Below are positions 8,595 to 17,780 of a stretch of DNA of 64,000 bases, piece by piece (the stretch's first letter is position 1; each line of letters opens with the position of its first letter). This stretch comes from DATLCF01 sp035526505 (GTDB taxonomy: Bacteria > Patescibacteriota > Saccharimonadia > Saccharimonadales > UBA4665): positions 493,013 through 557,012 of the forward strand of contig DATLCF010000002.1 of assembly GCA_035526505.1 (NCBI GenBank), in the 5' to 3' direction. The translations under genes were made by a program, and so were the position numbers. The notes below the pieces were generated by a model. The model had not been told where the DNA came from and did not search any database. It saw only the letters and a program-made list of their open reading frames with translations.

Positions 8595-9896
8595 TTAACC
8601 CTTTTTTACCTGACCCCACAACGGTGCGATTTGCTGCTGCAAATCGCGGGCAAACGCTTTGTCGCAGTCGCTTAAAACACCAATACCCCAGATGTTGTCG
8701 GCAAATAGCGCGCGCGACACATCCACAATGGATGTTTTGGTTACGGCCTTGATGCGCCGTGGCACCTGATAATAATCTTCGATAACTTCGTCAAAAAAGT
8801 AGCGTGAGGCATAACTGTCAGCTGTACCGCCTACGGTTTGGGCACTGCGCTGGAAACGGCCCAGGCTGTAGCCTTTGGCTGCCTCGATATCTTCGCCTGC
8901 AATTTGGCCAGCAAACACTTTTTGCAGTTCGGCCACCATAATTTCGAATAAGGCCGGTGCGTTTTTACGCGACACCTGGGCGCCGAACCACCAGTTACCG
9001 CTCAGTTTGGTCTGGCCAAAGCCACTGCTCATCCCATACACCAGCCCGCGTTCCCTTGCCTGGCCCAAAATATTGGAATACAGCGTTTCGGTAAGCATGG
9101 TATTTACCAGGCTTAGTGCATCGGTTTCGGGCTCTTCCAGCCGGCGATTCATAAAACTGTCTACATAAAAATAAATATTTTTGACCGTTTTGTTGTGGAT
9201 GTATATGGGAGCAGTCTGGGGTAGTGGCCGTTCGTCGGGCAGGCTCAGCCGCTTGGTGCCTAGTGGCAAGGCGATATGCTCCATGGCCTGCTGCACAGCC
9301 TCATGACGTTTGGGAGTTAGGTTGCCGGCAATAATAAAACGCAGGTTGCGGCTGGTATGGGTCTTTTTATAATGATCGCGCACGTCACCCACCATGACGT
9401 TTTCCATAATTTTAAGCCGTTCCTGATCGGTCTTGGCCAAAAAGCCGTACTTTTCGCGCAGTGCCAGGCTGAGGTGCCGGAAATGGTTATTGGAACGCGC
9501 CGTCAGTTCTTCGCGTACATTGCCAAACTCGGCCTCGAACTCGTCTTCTAAAAACAACGGCTTTGTAATAGCTAGTAGTAACAGCTCCAAAATGCGATCC
9601 CACTCAAAGTCAGCACATTCGGCTTCGTAGGTAATATCGTACACGCCGGTACTGGCATTGCTGTAAGCACCGTTCTTTTCGATTTCAGCCTGGAATAAAC
9701 GCGCTTTAGGATAGCGCTCGTTAGCGCCTAATAGCACATGTTCCATCAGGTGCGAGGTTTCCCACTTTTTGGGATCTACCAGGTACTCGCCGGCACGGAA
9801 ATTGAGCTCAAAGCTCATGACGCTGGCATCCGGCACGTGGATTAACAAACCTTTGGCGCCGTTTTTAAGGGTAAGTTCGGTAACAGTATGTTTCAT
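8595..9896 (-). CDS. M16 family zinc metallopeptidase
   Basis: A pitrilysin/processing-peptidase-like protease. The inverted zinc motif HLMEH (HxxEH, about residue 50) is intact and a downstream acidic ligand region EFGNVREEL is present. At 433 aa it has the two-half M16 fold (active N-terminal half, inactive C-terminal half), as in the YmxG/PqqL-like group. No signal peptide is visible, so it is probably cytosolic. Its substrate is unknown. It lies 17 bp after secA and 2 bp before prfB on the same strand. Confidence 0.93.
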   Translation of the reverse strand: MKHTVTELTLKNGAKGLLIHVPDASVMSFELNFRAGEYLVDPKKWETSHLMEHVLLGANERYPKARLFQAEIEKNGAYSNASTGVYDITYEAECADFEWDRILELLLLAITKPLFLEDEFEAEFGNVREELTARSNNHFRHLSLALREKYGFLAKTDQERLKIMENVMVGDVRDHYKKTHTSRNLRFIIAGNLTPKRHEAVQQAMEHIALPLGTKRLSLPDERPLPQTAPIYIHNKTVKNIYFYVDSFMNRRLEEPETDALSLVNTMLTETLYSNILGQARERGLVYGMSSGFGQTKLSGNWWFGAQVSRKNAPALFEIMVAELQKVFAGQIAGEDIEAAKGYSLGRFQRSAQTVGGTADSYASRYFFDEVIEDYYQVPRRIKAVTKTSIVDVSRALFADNIWGIGVLSDCDKAFARDLQQQIAPLWGQVKKG

Positions 9897-9913
9897 AGTT
9901 ACTGGCCAAACAC

Positions 9914-12523
9914 CTACTTGCGCTTCCGCGCTTTGCTTTTTCGTTGGCGTTCGGCTTTACGCGCCTTTTTACGGGTGGTAGTGGTCTTTTTGGCAACCCC
10001 GTCTTTGGCTTGCTTTTTGGCGGCAAAGTCGGCGGCCTGGAACTCGTCATCGACATCGATAATTTTGTCGGCATTGCTAATAGATTGGCGGGCGGCGCGG
10101 GTCAGTTCGGTTTCAGTCGGTTCGTCCAACGCCTGAATATCAACGGGTTGTGCATGGAACAGCATGGTCAGCACCTGGTTGCGCAGCGTGGCCTGCATAC
10201 TGTCGAACAAAATCTGGCCCTGGCGTCGGTATTCTACCAGCGGGTCGCGCTGGCCTACACTCATCCAGTGGATACCCTCTTTTAGGTGGTCCATGTTTTC
10301 TAGGTGCTGCATCCACAAATTGTCCAGTAGTTGCAAGTAAATGTCGCGCTCCACCTTGCGCATAATTTCGGCGGTAAAGGCGCTTTCGCGGGCCGCATAG
10401 AGCTCCTTGGATTGGGTAAGCAACACGCCTGCAAACTTGTCCGATGGGCTGTCAAACAACCGGTCGAGCGTGGGTTCGTCAAATGGGAATGTTTCGCGCA
10501 CAATGCCTTCAAACTGATCGGTGGTAAGCAGCGGCGATGCAGCCAGGGCCTGTACTTCTTCTTCCAAAAAGATACGCACGCGCTTGCTAATGTCCTCGGA
10601 GCGCAAAATGTCGCGGCGCATGGCATAAATAGCCTTACGGTGACGGTTCATGACATCGTCATACTGCACCACATGTTTGCGGTTATCGAAGTGGAAGCCT
10701 TCCACCTTCTTTTGCGCGCCTTCCAGGCTTTTGGAAATCAAACGGTTTTCGATAGGCGTTTCTTCGTCTACCTTTAATCGCTCCATGAGGCCGGCGATGC
10801 GTTCGCCGCCAAAGATACGCATAAGGTCGTCTTCGGTGCTTACAAAAAACTGCGTAAAGCCCGGGTCACCCTGGCGCCCACTGCGCCCGCGCAACTGGTT
10901 ATCGATACGGCGTGATTCGTGGCGCTCGGTACCCAGTACAAACAACCCGCCCAGCTCCTTCACGCCTTCGCCCAATACAATGTCGGTGCCGCGGCCAGCA
11001 ATGTTGGTAGCCAGTGTTACCGCGCCCTTGTTGCCTGCACGTGCCACAATAGCTGCTTCTTTTTCGTTGTTCTTGGCATTGAGCATTTCGTGGGGTATGC
11101 CGGCTTTGGCCAACATGCCACTTAAAATTTCATTCTTTTCGATAGATACGGTACCCAGCAGCATTGGCTGGCCCTTGGTGTGCAGCATTTGCACTTCTTT
11201 TACAATGGCCTTAAACTTGCCTTTTTCGCTTTTGTAAATACGATCGGGTCGGTCGGTACGGGCCAGTGGGCGGTTGGATGGGATTTCGACCACGTCCAGT
11301 TTGTACACTTGATGGAATTCTTCGCTTTCGGTCATGGCCGTGCCAGTCATGCCAGCCAGTTTTTCGTACAAACGGAAGTAGTTTTGGAAGCTAATAGTCG
11401 CCAGCGTGCTGGATTCCTGTTGTACCTCCACACCCTCTTTAGCTTCGATAGCCTGGTGCAAACCCTCGTTGTAGCGACGGCCTTTTAGTAAGCGGCCGGT
11501 GAATTCATCTACAATAACAATCTCGCCGTCATTGGTAACCACATAGTCTTTATCGCGGTGGAACAGGGCCTGAGCACGCAGGGCTTGCTCTAGGTGGTAA
11601 ATGGTACGGATGTTTTCGGTGGCGTATAGGTTTTGGATGCCTAGGATTTTTTCAACCTTTTCAACACCTTTGTCGGTGAGTATGACACTTTTGCGCTTTT
11701 CGTCGGTTTCGTAGTGTTTTTCTTTTTCCAGCTGCCGGGTAACCTTGGAAAATTGGGCATAGGCGCTGCCGCTGGTTACACTGGGAGCGGAAATAATCAG
11801 CGGCGTTCGGGCTTCGTCAATCAGGATAGAATCAACTTCGTCCACGATGGCATAGTGCAGTTCACGCTGACGCAGCTGGTCGGTTTCGCGCACCATATTA
11901 TCGCGCAAATAGTCAAAGCCGAATTCGTTGTTAGTCCCATATACCACATCGGCTTCATAGGCTTCGCGCCGCGAAGCTGGTTTAAGATGGCGAAAACGCT
12001 CGTCTTCGTGGTCGGTGTTTACAAAGTTGGGGTCGTACAAATACGAATGGTCGGCAACAATTACGCCCACGCTCAGGCCCAAAAAGTGATATACCTGCGC
12101 CATCCAGCCGGCGTCACGCTGCGACAGATATTCGTTGACAGTCACCACGTGCACACCCTTGCCGGTCAGTGCATTTAGATATACCGGTGCAGTAGCCACC
12201 AGGGTTTTACCCTCACCCGTTTTCATTTCGGATACATTACCTTCGTGTAGCACCATGCCACCAATAAGCTGTACGTCAAAGTGGCGCATCCCTAGGGTGC
12301 GTGTAGCGGCCTCGCGCACAATCGCAAAGGCATCGGGTAAAATTTTGTCCAGGCTTTCTTTTTTCAGACGTTTTTTTAATACGTCTGTTTGTTCGCGCAA
12401 TTTTTTGTCTGGCATTTTTTGGTACTTGTCAGCCAATGCGTTTACTTCTTTAACGCGTTTGCGCAGCCGCTTGATGGTACGCGCCTGTGGATCACCCAAT
12501 AACTTCTTGAGGATGCTATTCAT
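9914..12523 (-). CDS. secA: protein translocase ATPase SecA
   Basis: Motor of the Sec export pathway. The 869-aa protein has Walker A MKTGEGKT (about 98-105), the DEVDSILIDEARTPL motif II region, preprotein-crosslinking and helical-scaffold domains (GRSGRQGDPG motif VI region). The tail is a run of Lys and Arg, without the Cys-rich zinc/SecB-binding motif of proteobacterial SecA, as in many Gram-positives. The start has AGGGAG about 9 nt upstream. It serves the many exported proteins in this window. Confidence 0.98.
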   Translation of the reverse strand: MNSILKKLLGDPQARTIKRLRKRVKEVNALADKYQKMPDKKLREQTDVLKKRLKKESLDKILPDAFAIVREAATRTLGMRHFDVQLIGGMVLHEGNVSEMKTGEGKTLVATAPVYLNALTGKGVHVVTVNEYLSQRDAGWMAQVYHFLGLSVGVIVADHSYLYDPNFVNTDHEDERFRHLKPASRREAYEADVVYGTNNEFGFDYLRDNMVRETDQLRQRELHYAIVDEVDSILIDEARTPLIISAPSVTSGSAYAQFSKVTRQLEKEKHYETDEKRKSVILTDKGVEKVEKILGIQNLYATENIRTIYHLEQALRAQALFHRDKDYVVTNDGEIVIVDEFTGRLLKGRRYNEGLHQAIEAKEGVEVQQESSTLATISFQNYFRLYEKLAGMTGTAMTESEEFHQVYKLDVVEIPSNRPLARTDRPDRIYKSEKGKFKAIVKEVQMLHTKGQPMLLGTVSIEKNEILSGMLAKAGIPHEMLNAKNNEKEAAIVARAGNKGAVTLATNIAGRGTDIVLGEGVKELGGLFVLGTERHESRRIDNQLRGRSGRQGDPGFTQFFVSTEDDLMRIFGGERIAGLMERLKVDEETPIENRLISKSLEGAQKKVEGFHFDNRKHVVQYDDVMNRHRKAIYAMRRDILRSEDISKRVRIFLEEEVQALAASPLLTTDQFEGIVRETFPFDEPTLDRLFDSPSDKFAGVLLTQSKELYAARESAFTAEIMRKVERDIYLQLLDNLWMQHLENMDHLKEGIHWMSVGQRDPLVEYRRQGQILFDSMQATLRNQVLTMLFHAQPVDIQALDEPTETELTRAARQSISNADKIIDVDDEFQAADFAAKKQAKDGVAKKTTTTRKKARKAERQRKSKARKRK

Positions 12524-12612
12524 GCACTATAACTCCCTATTCCGGTTTGACATACAAAGCTTTTAACATTGTAGCGTTTTATCCCCGGGAACGCGAGAGG
12601 TTTTTGGTGCGT

Positions 12613-12975
12613 TCAGGCCGAATCGCGCTGGAAGCGTAATAGCAGGCGCCGATGGAGTCTGGGGTTGGCATGCAAGTCTTTGTATTTTTTGAGCCGGGTC
12701 TTTAATTTGGCTTCGGCAATGTCTATGGCTGCGTACATGTTAATCGTGCTTTCATTGATCATAATAACTTCTTGCGGCAGACGCAGGGCTACCTCGCAGG
12801 TGCACTCTTTTTTATCTTTTGCTTTAGATTCCTTGAGCTTTATCTCGGCGTGTGCGCTGGTACGGGCGTGTTTGGGCATATACTGGTCCAGTTTGCCGAT
12901 TTTTTTCATAACGTATTTGCGCAGGTCGTCGTCCACCACCGAATGCACACCGTTGATGTCAATTTTTTGAATCAT
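12613..12975 (-). CDS. hpf: ribosome hibernation promoting factor, short form
   Basis: A 120-aa HPF/YfiA-family protein that binds the 30S decoding centre in stress or stationary phase. The beta-alpha-beta fold is recognisable (KIDINGVHSVVDDDLRKYV and INMYAAIDIAEAKLKTRLKKYK). The dimerising C-terminal domain of long HPF is lacking, so it would inactivate ribosomes without itself bridging 100S dimers. AAGGGGGG lies 3 nt before the ATG, one of the best ribosome-binding sites here. It lies between serS and secA on the same strand. Confidence 0.93.
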   Translation of the reverse strand: MIQKIDINGVHSVVDDDLRKYVMKKIGKLDQYMPKHARTSAHAEIKLKESKAKDKKECTCEVALRLPQEVIMINESTINMYAAIDIAEAKLKTRLKKYKDLHANPRLHRRLLLRFQRDSA

Positions 12976-12990
12976 ATCCCCCCTTAGAGC

Positions 12991-14289
12991 TTATATTTCC
13001 GCGCGACCAAACATGTACGGCCGGAGCACCGCGGGTATGGTAATGCGCCCGTCAGCAGTTTGGTTGTTTTCTATAATTGCGGCCATGGTGCGGCCTAAGG
13101 CAAAGGCCGTGGCGTCGTTAGTGTGGACCAGTTCAGTTACGCCGCTGTGCCGGCGTACACGAATCTTGAGATCGCGCGCCTGATAGTCGGTCATGTAATC
13201 GGCTGTGTGCGTTTCGCGGTATTTGCCCTGGCCCGGGAACCAGCAGTTGATGTCTACGCCGCGGGCGTTGGGCTTGCCAATGTCGGCCGTACATTTTTGC
13301 AGCAATTGGTACGGCAGGCCCAGCTGCTGCACCAAGTATTCCTGGATGGCAACTTGCAGCTTGTGTTCGTCCAGCGCGGTTTCGGGTGTGCTGAACACTT
13401 CCATTTCCAGCTTGTCGAACTGGTGCATTCGAAAAATGCCTTCGGCGTCTTTACCGTAGGTGCCGGCTTCGCGCCGGAAGCTGGTGCTGTAGCCAATGTA
13501 GCGGATAGGAAACATGTCTTCCGGCAATACTTCGTTCCAGTACATGGTACACAGGGTATGTTCGGCACTGGCGTTGAGCCATAGGTCGTCATCGGCCAGC
13601 TTGTAGGTTACTTCTTCGGCGTTCAGCCGGGCACTGGCTGTGTAGGGTTCGGTACGCAGCATGGCCGGGGGTAATATAGGGGTGAACGGCTTGGCGCTTA
13701 CCTGTAGGTTATTTTCCTGGATGAGCTTGGCAAGTAGTTGCTCGTCGCCCAGTGTTTGTATAACAAACTGCATAATGGCAAACTGCAACCGCACCAAATC
13801 ACCCTTAATATATGCAAAGCGGCTGCCGGCAATTTTGGCTGCCCGTTCTTTGTCTATAAGGTCGAGCGGTTCGGCCAACTCCCAGTGGTGTTTGGGCGCA
13901 AATTCGAAATGGGGCGGTTCGCCCACAGTTTTGGCCACTACGTTTTCGTCCTCGGTGACGCCCAAGGGCACATCGTCCAGCGGCATATTTGGCACTGCTT
14001 TGAGCAGTTCCCGATATTGCTTGTCTAGGCCCTCAAACTGCGCTTCAACCTGGGCTAGCTCGGACTTAATAAGCTTGCCTTGATGTATCAGTTCGGGCTC
14101 CGGCTTGCCGCCCTTCATTTTGTCGGCATTGTCGTTGCGTTGTTTGCGCAACGCTTCAACAGAAGCCAGCAGACCTTTGCGTTCATCAGCCAGCTGTAAT
14201 AATTTTGGGATGTCTACGTTGTATCCCTTTTGTTGGGACTTTTCGGCAACTGCTTGGGGGTTTTCGCGGATAAATTGAATGTCTAACAT
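12991..14289 (-). CDS. serS: seryl-tRNA synthetase
   Basis: Class II synthetase charging tRNA-Ser. The 432-aa product has the N-terminal antiparallel coiled-coil arm (about 25-110) that grips the long variable arm, then class II motif 2 (FRREAGTYGKDAEGIFRMHQF) and motif 3 (ALGRTMAAIIENNQ). Length is normal. The 115 bp upstream contain an AGAGGA about 7 nt before the ATG; a TATACT near 14390 could start a leader of about 100 nt, but no T-box consensus is seen there. Confidence 0.98.
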   Translation of the reverse strand: MLDIQFIRENPQAVAEKSQQKGYNVDIPKLLQLADERKGLLASVEALRKQRNDNADKMKGGKPEPELIHQGKLIKSELAQVEAQFEGLDKQYRELLKAVPNMPLDDVPLGVTEDENVVAKTVGEPPHFEFAPKHHWELAEPLDLIDKERAAKIAGSRFAYIKGDLVRLQFAIMQFVIQTLGDEQLLAKLIQENNLQVSAKPFTPILPPAMLRTEPYTASARLNAEEVTYKLADDDLWLNASAEHTLCTMYWNEVLPEDMFPIRYIGYSTSFRREAGTYGKDAEGIFRMHQFDKLEMEVFSTPETALDEHKLQVAIQEYLVQQLGLPYQLLQKCTADIGKPNARGVDINCWFPGQGKYRETHTADYMTDYQARDLKIRVRRHSGVTELVHTNDATAFALGRTMAAIIENNQTADGRITIPAVLRPYMFGRAEI

Positions 14290-14403
14290 GTTTTCGTCCT
14301 CTGCTTATACAAGTAACTTGGGGGGGTAAAATACGTCAACTGGAGCGAAAACTACTGGAACTAGTGGATGCTTGATACGTCATCATCTATATACAGTATA
14401 CCA

Positions 14404-14976
14404 TTAGACTGCTTCTGCTTGCCTTTGAATGTACGCCCCCAGCTCTGCAAAACCATATACCAGCTGCGACGCAGCGGTGCCGCCAAGACAGGCACGCACA
14501 GGGTCACTTTCATAATTTTCGGCAGTAATGACTACATGGGGGACGGCAAACTCACCCTTTGTTGACACCGATAATTCTGCTTCACTAGGGTCACACACAT
14601 AGGTAAATGCTCGTATACCTCCCTGTCCATCAATAGCAACCATAGGTACTTGCCGAAAATGAGGTATACGGAGGCGACGGCCTGCATACCAGCCGGCAGC
14701 AGTCTGTATAAATGGGAGTATTGTGGATGTTTCCTCTGGGTCGCCCGGCTCCCTCCGAAGGCGCAAGTCACATCGGAATAATTCTCCAAACCGTACATCA
14801 GGCTTAATATCGTGCGTCAAAGCAGCAATCGCAATATGTTCCGCAGCTTCCCGAGTGAATTCCGGGCTTGTGGCTTCGTACGGATCAAAAGGAGTCCAAT
14901 CAATGGGGCGGCAGCCTCTTCCATTTTGATCGTACGCATAGTCAACTAATTTTTGAAATTCAGGAGAATAGGCCAT
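14404..14976 (-). CDS. hypothetical protein, 190 aa
   Basis: Not recognised. The product is acidic, mixed alpha/beta, with no signal peptide, membrane helix or metal motif. The N-terminal part (SPEFQKLVDYAYDQNGRG) and the central FRQVPMVAIDGQGG look globular. The open frame extends 7 codons upstream, but the ATG at 14976 lies closest to plausible promoter elements (TTGAAA, then TATTGT after 17 bp) and there is no Shine-Dalgarno. It stands between serS and the nuclease gene, separated from the latter by 64 bp, and may be transcribed alone. Confidence 0.7.
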   Translation of the reverse strand: MAYSPEFQKLVDYAYDQNGRGCRPIDWTPFDPYEATSPEFTREAAEHIAIAALTHDIKPDVRFGELFRCDLRLRREPGDPEETSTILPFIQTAAGWYAGRRLRIPHFRQVPMVAIDGQGGIRAFTYVCDPSEAELSVSTKGEFAVPHVVITAENYESDPVRACLGGTAASQLVYGFAELGAYIQRQAEAV

Positions 14977-15040
14977 GATGTTTGTTAAAAAATACAATAT
15001 AACACTTTGGAGTATATTTCAATGGCACCTAAAAAGCTGC

Positions 15041-15823
15041 CTACTTCGATCTTTTAGGCTGCAATGCTGCGATAGTCAATTTAGCGCGCTCTCGCGCGTA
15101 GGCGCAGAACTCGCACTCGCCACCCATAATACTGTCGCCCACAGGGGGCATATCGCCGTCCATGCAGGCTTTCATTTTGACAATCGTGGGCCCCACCCAT
15201 GTGTCGCTACCCGTATATGGAATCAGCTTTGTACGGAATTCTATTTTGTTAAAAAAGCCATCCAGGTCCATACGGCCGTTAGTGTATACAAAATAACCTG
15301 TGTCATGTACGTTCAGGCCGTTTTGCCGTAGCAGCCACTGGTATACCTCCATTTGGCGCTTGTAGCTTATTTGCCAGCCCGAATCGATGTTGACCTCTCT
15401 ATCTTTAGCCGTAGCCTTATAATCCACCACTATCACCTCGCCGGTGTCAGTGATCCACAGATCGTCTACAGCGCCGAAGACCAATAAGTTGGTCGGTTCG
15501 TGCAGATGCTGCACCCCTACAAAATTTTCCCGCCAGTCGTTAAGCTTTTCGTGGGTATACGGGATAGCCTTTATTTGGTTATCCAGCATAATGGGGTGCG
15601 GTTCACCCTTTGCGCGGTAAGTGTCGAATTCTTTTTTAAATAGTTCATCAATGGCTTTGTTGATATTAAAAGGCGGGCCGTCCGGCCGCTTGATTTTTAA
15701 CCGCACGTCCAGCCAAAAGCAGCGCGGACACTGCATAAACAGCTCAATCTTGCTGCGGCTAACCTTATAGGGCGCTGCCTGGCCAGGCTTGTACGGCTGG
15801 CTCCGTTCCCTCCAGTAATTCAT
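15041..15823 (-). CDS. PD-(D/E)XK nuclease, Cas4/RecB-like, with Cys pairs
   Basis: A 260-aa exonuclease-like protein of the PDDEXK superfamily. The active-site core is visible as GAVDDLW (D120/D121), VVDYK (D134-x-K136) and the QMEVYQW motif (about Q157). Cys pairs flank the core: CPRC at 32-35 and CEFC at 237-240. This resembles the metal-cluster arrangement of Cas4 and AddB nucleases, though as 2+2 and not 1+3. No CRISPR array or cas gene is nearby, so a DNA-repair role is more likely. It starts 4 nt after the HAD gene stop, at the end of the DUF427-msrA-heliorhodopsin-HAD run. Confidence 0.85.
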   Translation of the reverse strand: MNYWRERSQPYKPGQAAPYKVSRSKIELFMQCPRCFWLDVRLKIKRPDGPPFNINKAIDELFKKEFDTYRAKGEPHPIMLDNQIKAIPYTHEKLNDWRENFVGVQHLHEPTNLLVFGAVDDLWITDTGEVIVVDYKATAKDREVNIDSGWQISYKRQMEVYQWLLRQNGLNVHDTGYFVYTNGRMDLDGFFNKIEFRTKLIPYTGSDTWVGPTIVKMKACMDGDMPPVGDSIMGGECEFCAYARERAKLTIAALQPKRSK

Positions 15824-15827
15824 GTCC

Positions 15828-16448
15828 TTATATTGTAACAGTCGACAGCTGTTTTGGCTGGTCAATAAGGGCCTGCGGCCGTTCGGCTTCAAGCTCGCCC
15901 CGGTCCTGGCCACTCCACGTTACACCAATTGCTTTCATGCCCACCTGCTTAGCAGCATGGATGTCCAGACTTTCGTTGCCAATATAATAGCAATCTGCTG
16001 CACGCAAATGGTTTTGGCGCAGAATTTTTCTAAATCCCATTTTTTTGTAAAATACATTGCCGTAAAACACACCATATACACCACTAAAATAATCTTCTAG
16101 GTGGTGTTGGCGTAAGAAAACCTGAATGTTTTTTTGGTCGTTTGAGCTTAGGATAAATAACCTGTGCCCAGTCTTATATAACCGCTCAAGTTCCTGTACC
16201 ATCCCCGGGAACGCCTTAACCTCATTCATACGGGGATACATATGGTGCTTGGTTTGGAGCGCTAGTTTGGGTATATACCACCATGGGATGCCTAACTCAC
16301 GAACGGCTTTTAACAGGGGTAGCCGTCGTAACAAATCTATCCCATTGTTCGGCAGCGGTGTGACGCCTGTCAGCTTATAGCTAACGTCTGCTACCAGCGG
16401 CCACGTATCAGCCAATGTTCCATCAAAGTCAAAAATCAGGGTGCTCAT
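15828..16448 (-). CDS. HAD-superfamily phosphatase
   Basis: A 206-aa haloacid-dehalogenase hydrolase with motif I DFDGTLADT (catalytic Asp 7 and Asp 9), motif II SSND (about 100), and motif IV GNESLDI, in which the first acidic residue of the usual GDxxxD is Asn. A helical cap lies between motifs I and II, so it resembles the phosphoglycolate phosphatase (Gph) group, but the substrate is unknown. The ATG is one base after the heliorhodopsin stop, which indicates coupled translation. Phosphoglycolate arises at oxidatively damaged DNA 3' ends, which would fit a photodamage context (speculative). Confidence 0.88.
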   Translation of the reverse strand: MSTLIFDFDGTLADTWPLVADVSYKLTGVTPLPNNGIDLLRRLPLLKAVRELGIPWWYIPKLALQTKHHMYPRMNEVKAFPGMVQELERLYKTGHRLFILSSNDQKNIQVFLRQHHLEDYFSGVYGVFYGNVFYKKMGFRKILRQNHLRAADCYYIGNESLDIHAAKQVGMKAIGVTWSGQDRGELEAERPQALIDQPKQLSTVTI

Positions 16449-16449
16449 A

Positions 16450-17259
16450 CTACGGTCGTAGCGTACCGACAAAAATTATCCATGCCAGGACGGTCTTGGT
16501 TACTAGGCTCCACATCATATAAGCCTGTTCGCTATAGACGTAGTCTGCCCATCTACCCTTCTTTTGGTGCTGTAAATACTTGGCAATCGTAAAGCAGCCA
16601 AACAATACGGCCATGGCGGCCAAAACAGCGTATACGTAACCAGGCAATTTACCTGACCCATACAGCATCATTCCACCAACGTACTTTGCCAGCACTATCC
16701 AAGGCATAATCCCAGCCGCACATTTGGCCGCATACAGCACCCACAGGGCTATGCCCTTATTCTGGCTGTAAATCTCCAGCGCTAACCCTAGTAAGCCTGC
16801 AATAAGTGCGAAAGCAAAAATCATAGCCAGGCTGGCTGCATCGCGTACACCTACCAACAAGGCGATGGTTATTAGCATTACACCGCTGCTTAGCCCGTAT
16901 TCAATCCACCGAAAGTAGCTAACACCCTTCTTGATGCCTGCGTCGTATTGTGTACGGCATTTGGTAGCCGCCAAGGCATGGACAATTGCAGCAATAAAAA
17001 AGAAGGCAGCTACAAGGTATGCCACGTTAATGGTAAACAACTGCTTGGTGGCCACCGCTAGCACGCCGTGTCCACTGGTAGCGCTAGCCAAAGCATCGGT
17101 AGTCAGGTAGCTGGTGGTTATCGCAATGCCACCATTAGCGCTCAATACCAAGATAGCCAGCCCTTGCACTGCGTGCAACCCGGCTAGCCACACATTCCAT
17201 TTGTACAGGTGTAGGGGTTCTTTGTTTGGGCCTAAGCGTTCAAGCACTTTTTTTATCAT
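16450..17259 (-). CDS. heliorhodopsin
   Basis: A seven-helix retinal protein of the heliorhodopsin family, whose N-terminus faces the cytosol. The 269-aa product carries the family marks: RWIEYGLSSG in helix 3 with the Schiff-base counterion Glu 120, and SLVTKTVLAW in helix 7 with the retinal-binding Lys 255, followed by the terminal FVGTLRP. Heliorhodopsins are not ion pumps in most tested cases and are thought to be light sensors. The open frame reaches a TTG at 17268, but a TATAGT at 17268-17273 favours the ATG at 17259. It sits 29 bp after msrA and directly before the HAD gene. Retinal must come from the host or surroundings, as no carotenoid genes are in the window. Confidence 0.95.
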   Translation of the reverse strand: MIKKVLERLGPNKEPLHLYKWNVWLAGLHAVQGLAILVLSANGGIAITTSYLTTDALASATSGHGVLAVATKQLFTINVAYLVAAFFFIAAIVHALAATKCRTQYDAGIKKGVSYFRWIEYGLSSGVMLITIALLVGVRDAASLAMIFAFALIAGLLGLALEIYSQNKGIALWVLYAAKCAAGIMPWIVLAKYVGGMMLYGSGKLPGYVYAVLAAMAVLFGCFTIAKYLQHQKKGRWADYVYSEQAYMMWSLVTKTVLAWIIFVGTLRP

Positions 17260-17267
17260 ATAGTTCA

Positions 17268-17273
17268 ACTATA
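17268..17273 (-). promoter_or_regulatory. possible internal -10 element for heliorhodopsin
   Basis: Minus-strand TATAGT would start a transcript near 17261, 2 nt before the ATG at 17259. The -35 region is GC-rich and poor, so readthrough from msrA may be the main source. No Shine-Dalgarno precedes the ATG. Confidence 0.35.
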
Positions 17274-17288
17274 CACGGCCCCGGCGGC

Positions 17289-17774
17289 TCACGCCACTGG
17301 CGCATACGGTATGTGGCACATGCCGCGGCCTGTACGTTCAGTAAATTTCTGATGGTATGCTTCTGCTTCGTAAAAGGGGCCGGCAGCTATAATTTGGGTT
17401 ACTATAGGTTTTTCTAGGGTAGGCTGGACGGCTTTGCGTACGCTTTCGGCTATCTTTTTTTGGTCATCACCAAAGTAAAAAATAGCCGAACGATAGCTAT
17501 CTCCAATATCTGGCCCCTGTCGATTCAGTTGGGTAGGATCATGCATATGAAAAAACTGCTTAACCAATACTTCGTAGCTTGTGTTTGCGGGGTCAAATTC
17601 TATTAAAACCGCCTCGGCATGACCAGTGGTATGCGTGCATACTTTTTCGTATGTCGGATTTTTAGTATGTCCGCCCGTGTATCCCGCGGTTGTTGTTAGC
17701 ACACCTGGTACCTGATCAAAATAATACTGCACACCCCAAAAGCAGCCGGCGGCAAATAAGGCTTTTTGTACCAT
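17289..17774 (-). CDS. msrA: peptide-methionine (S)-S-oxide reductase
   Basis: Repairs oxidised methionine in proteins. The 161-aa protein has the MsrA catalytic motif GCFWG with Cys at about residue 11, and conserved GYTGG and the HMHDPTQLNRQGPDIG block, so family and activity are secure. No MsrB domain is fused. It begins 6 nt after the DUF427 gene and is followed after 29 bp by heliorhodopsin. Links between heliorhodopsins and oxidative-stress genes have been reported in other monoderms, so this neighbour is informative. Confidence 0.97.
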   Translation of the reverse strand: MVQKALFAAGCFWGVQYYFDQVPGVLTTTAGYTGGHTKNPTYEKVCTHTTGHAEAVLIEFDPANTSYEVLVKQFFHMHDPTQLNRQGPDIGDSYRSAIFYFGDDQKKIAESVRKAVQPTLEKPIVTQIIAAGPFYEAEAYHQKFTERTGRGMCHIPYAPVA

Positions 17775-17780
17775 GCTTGC

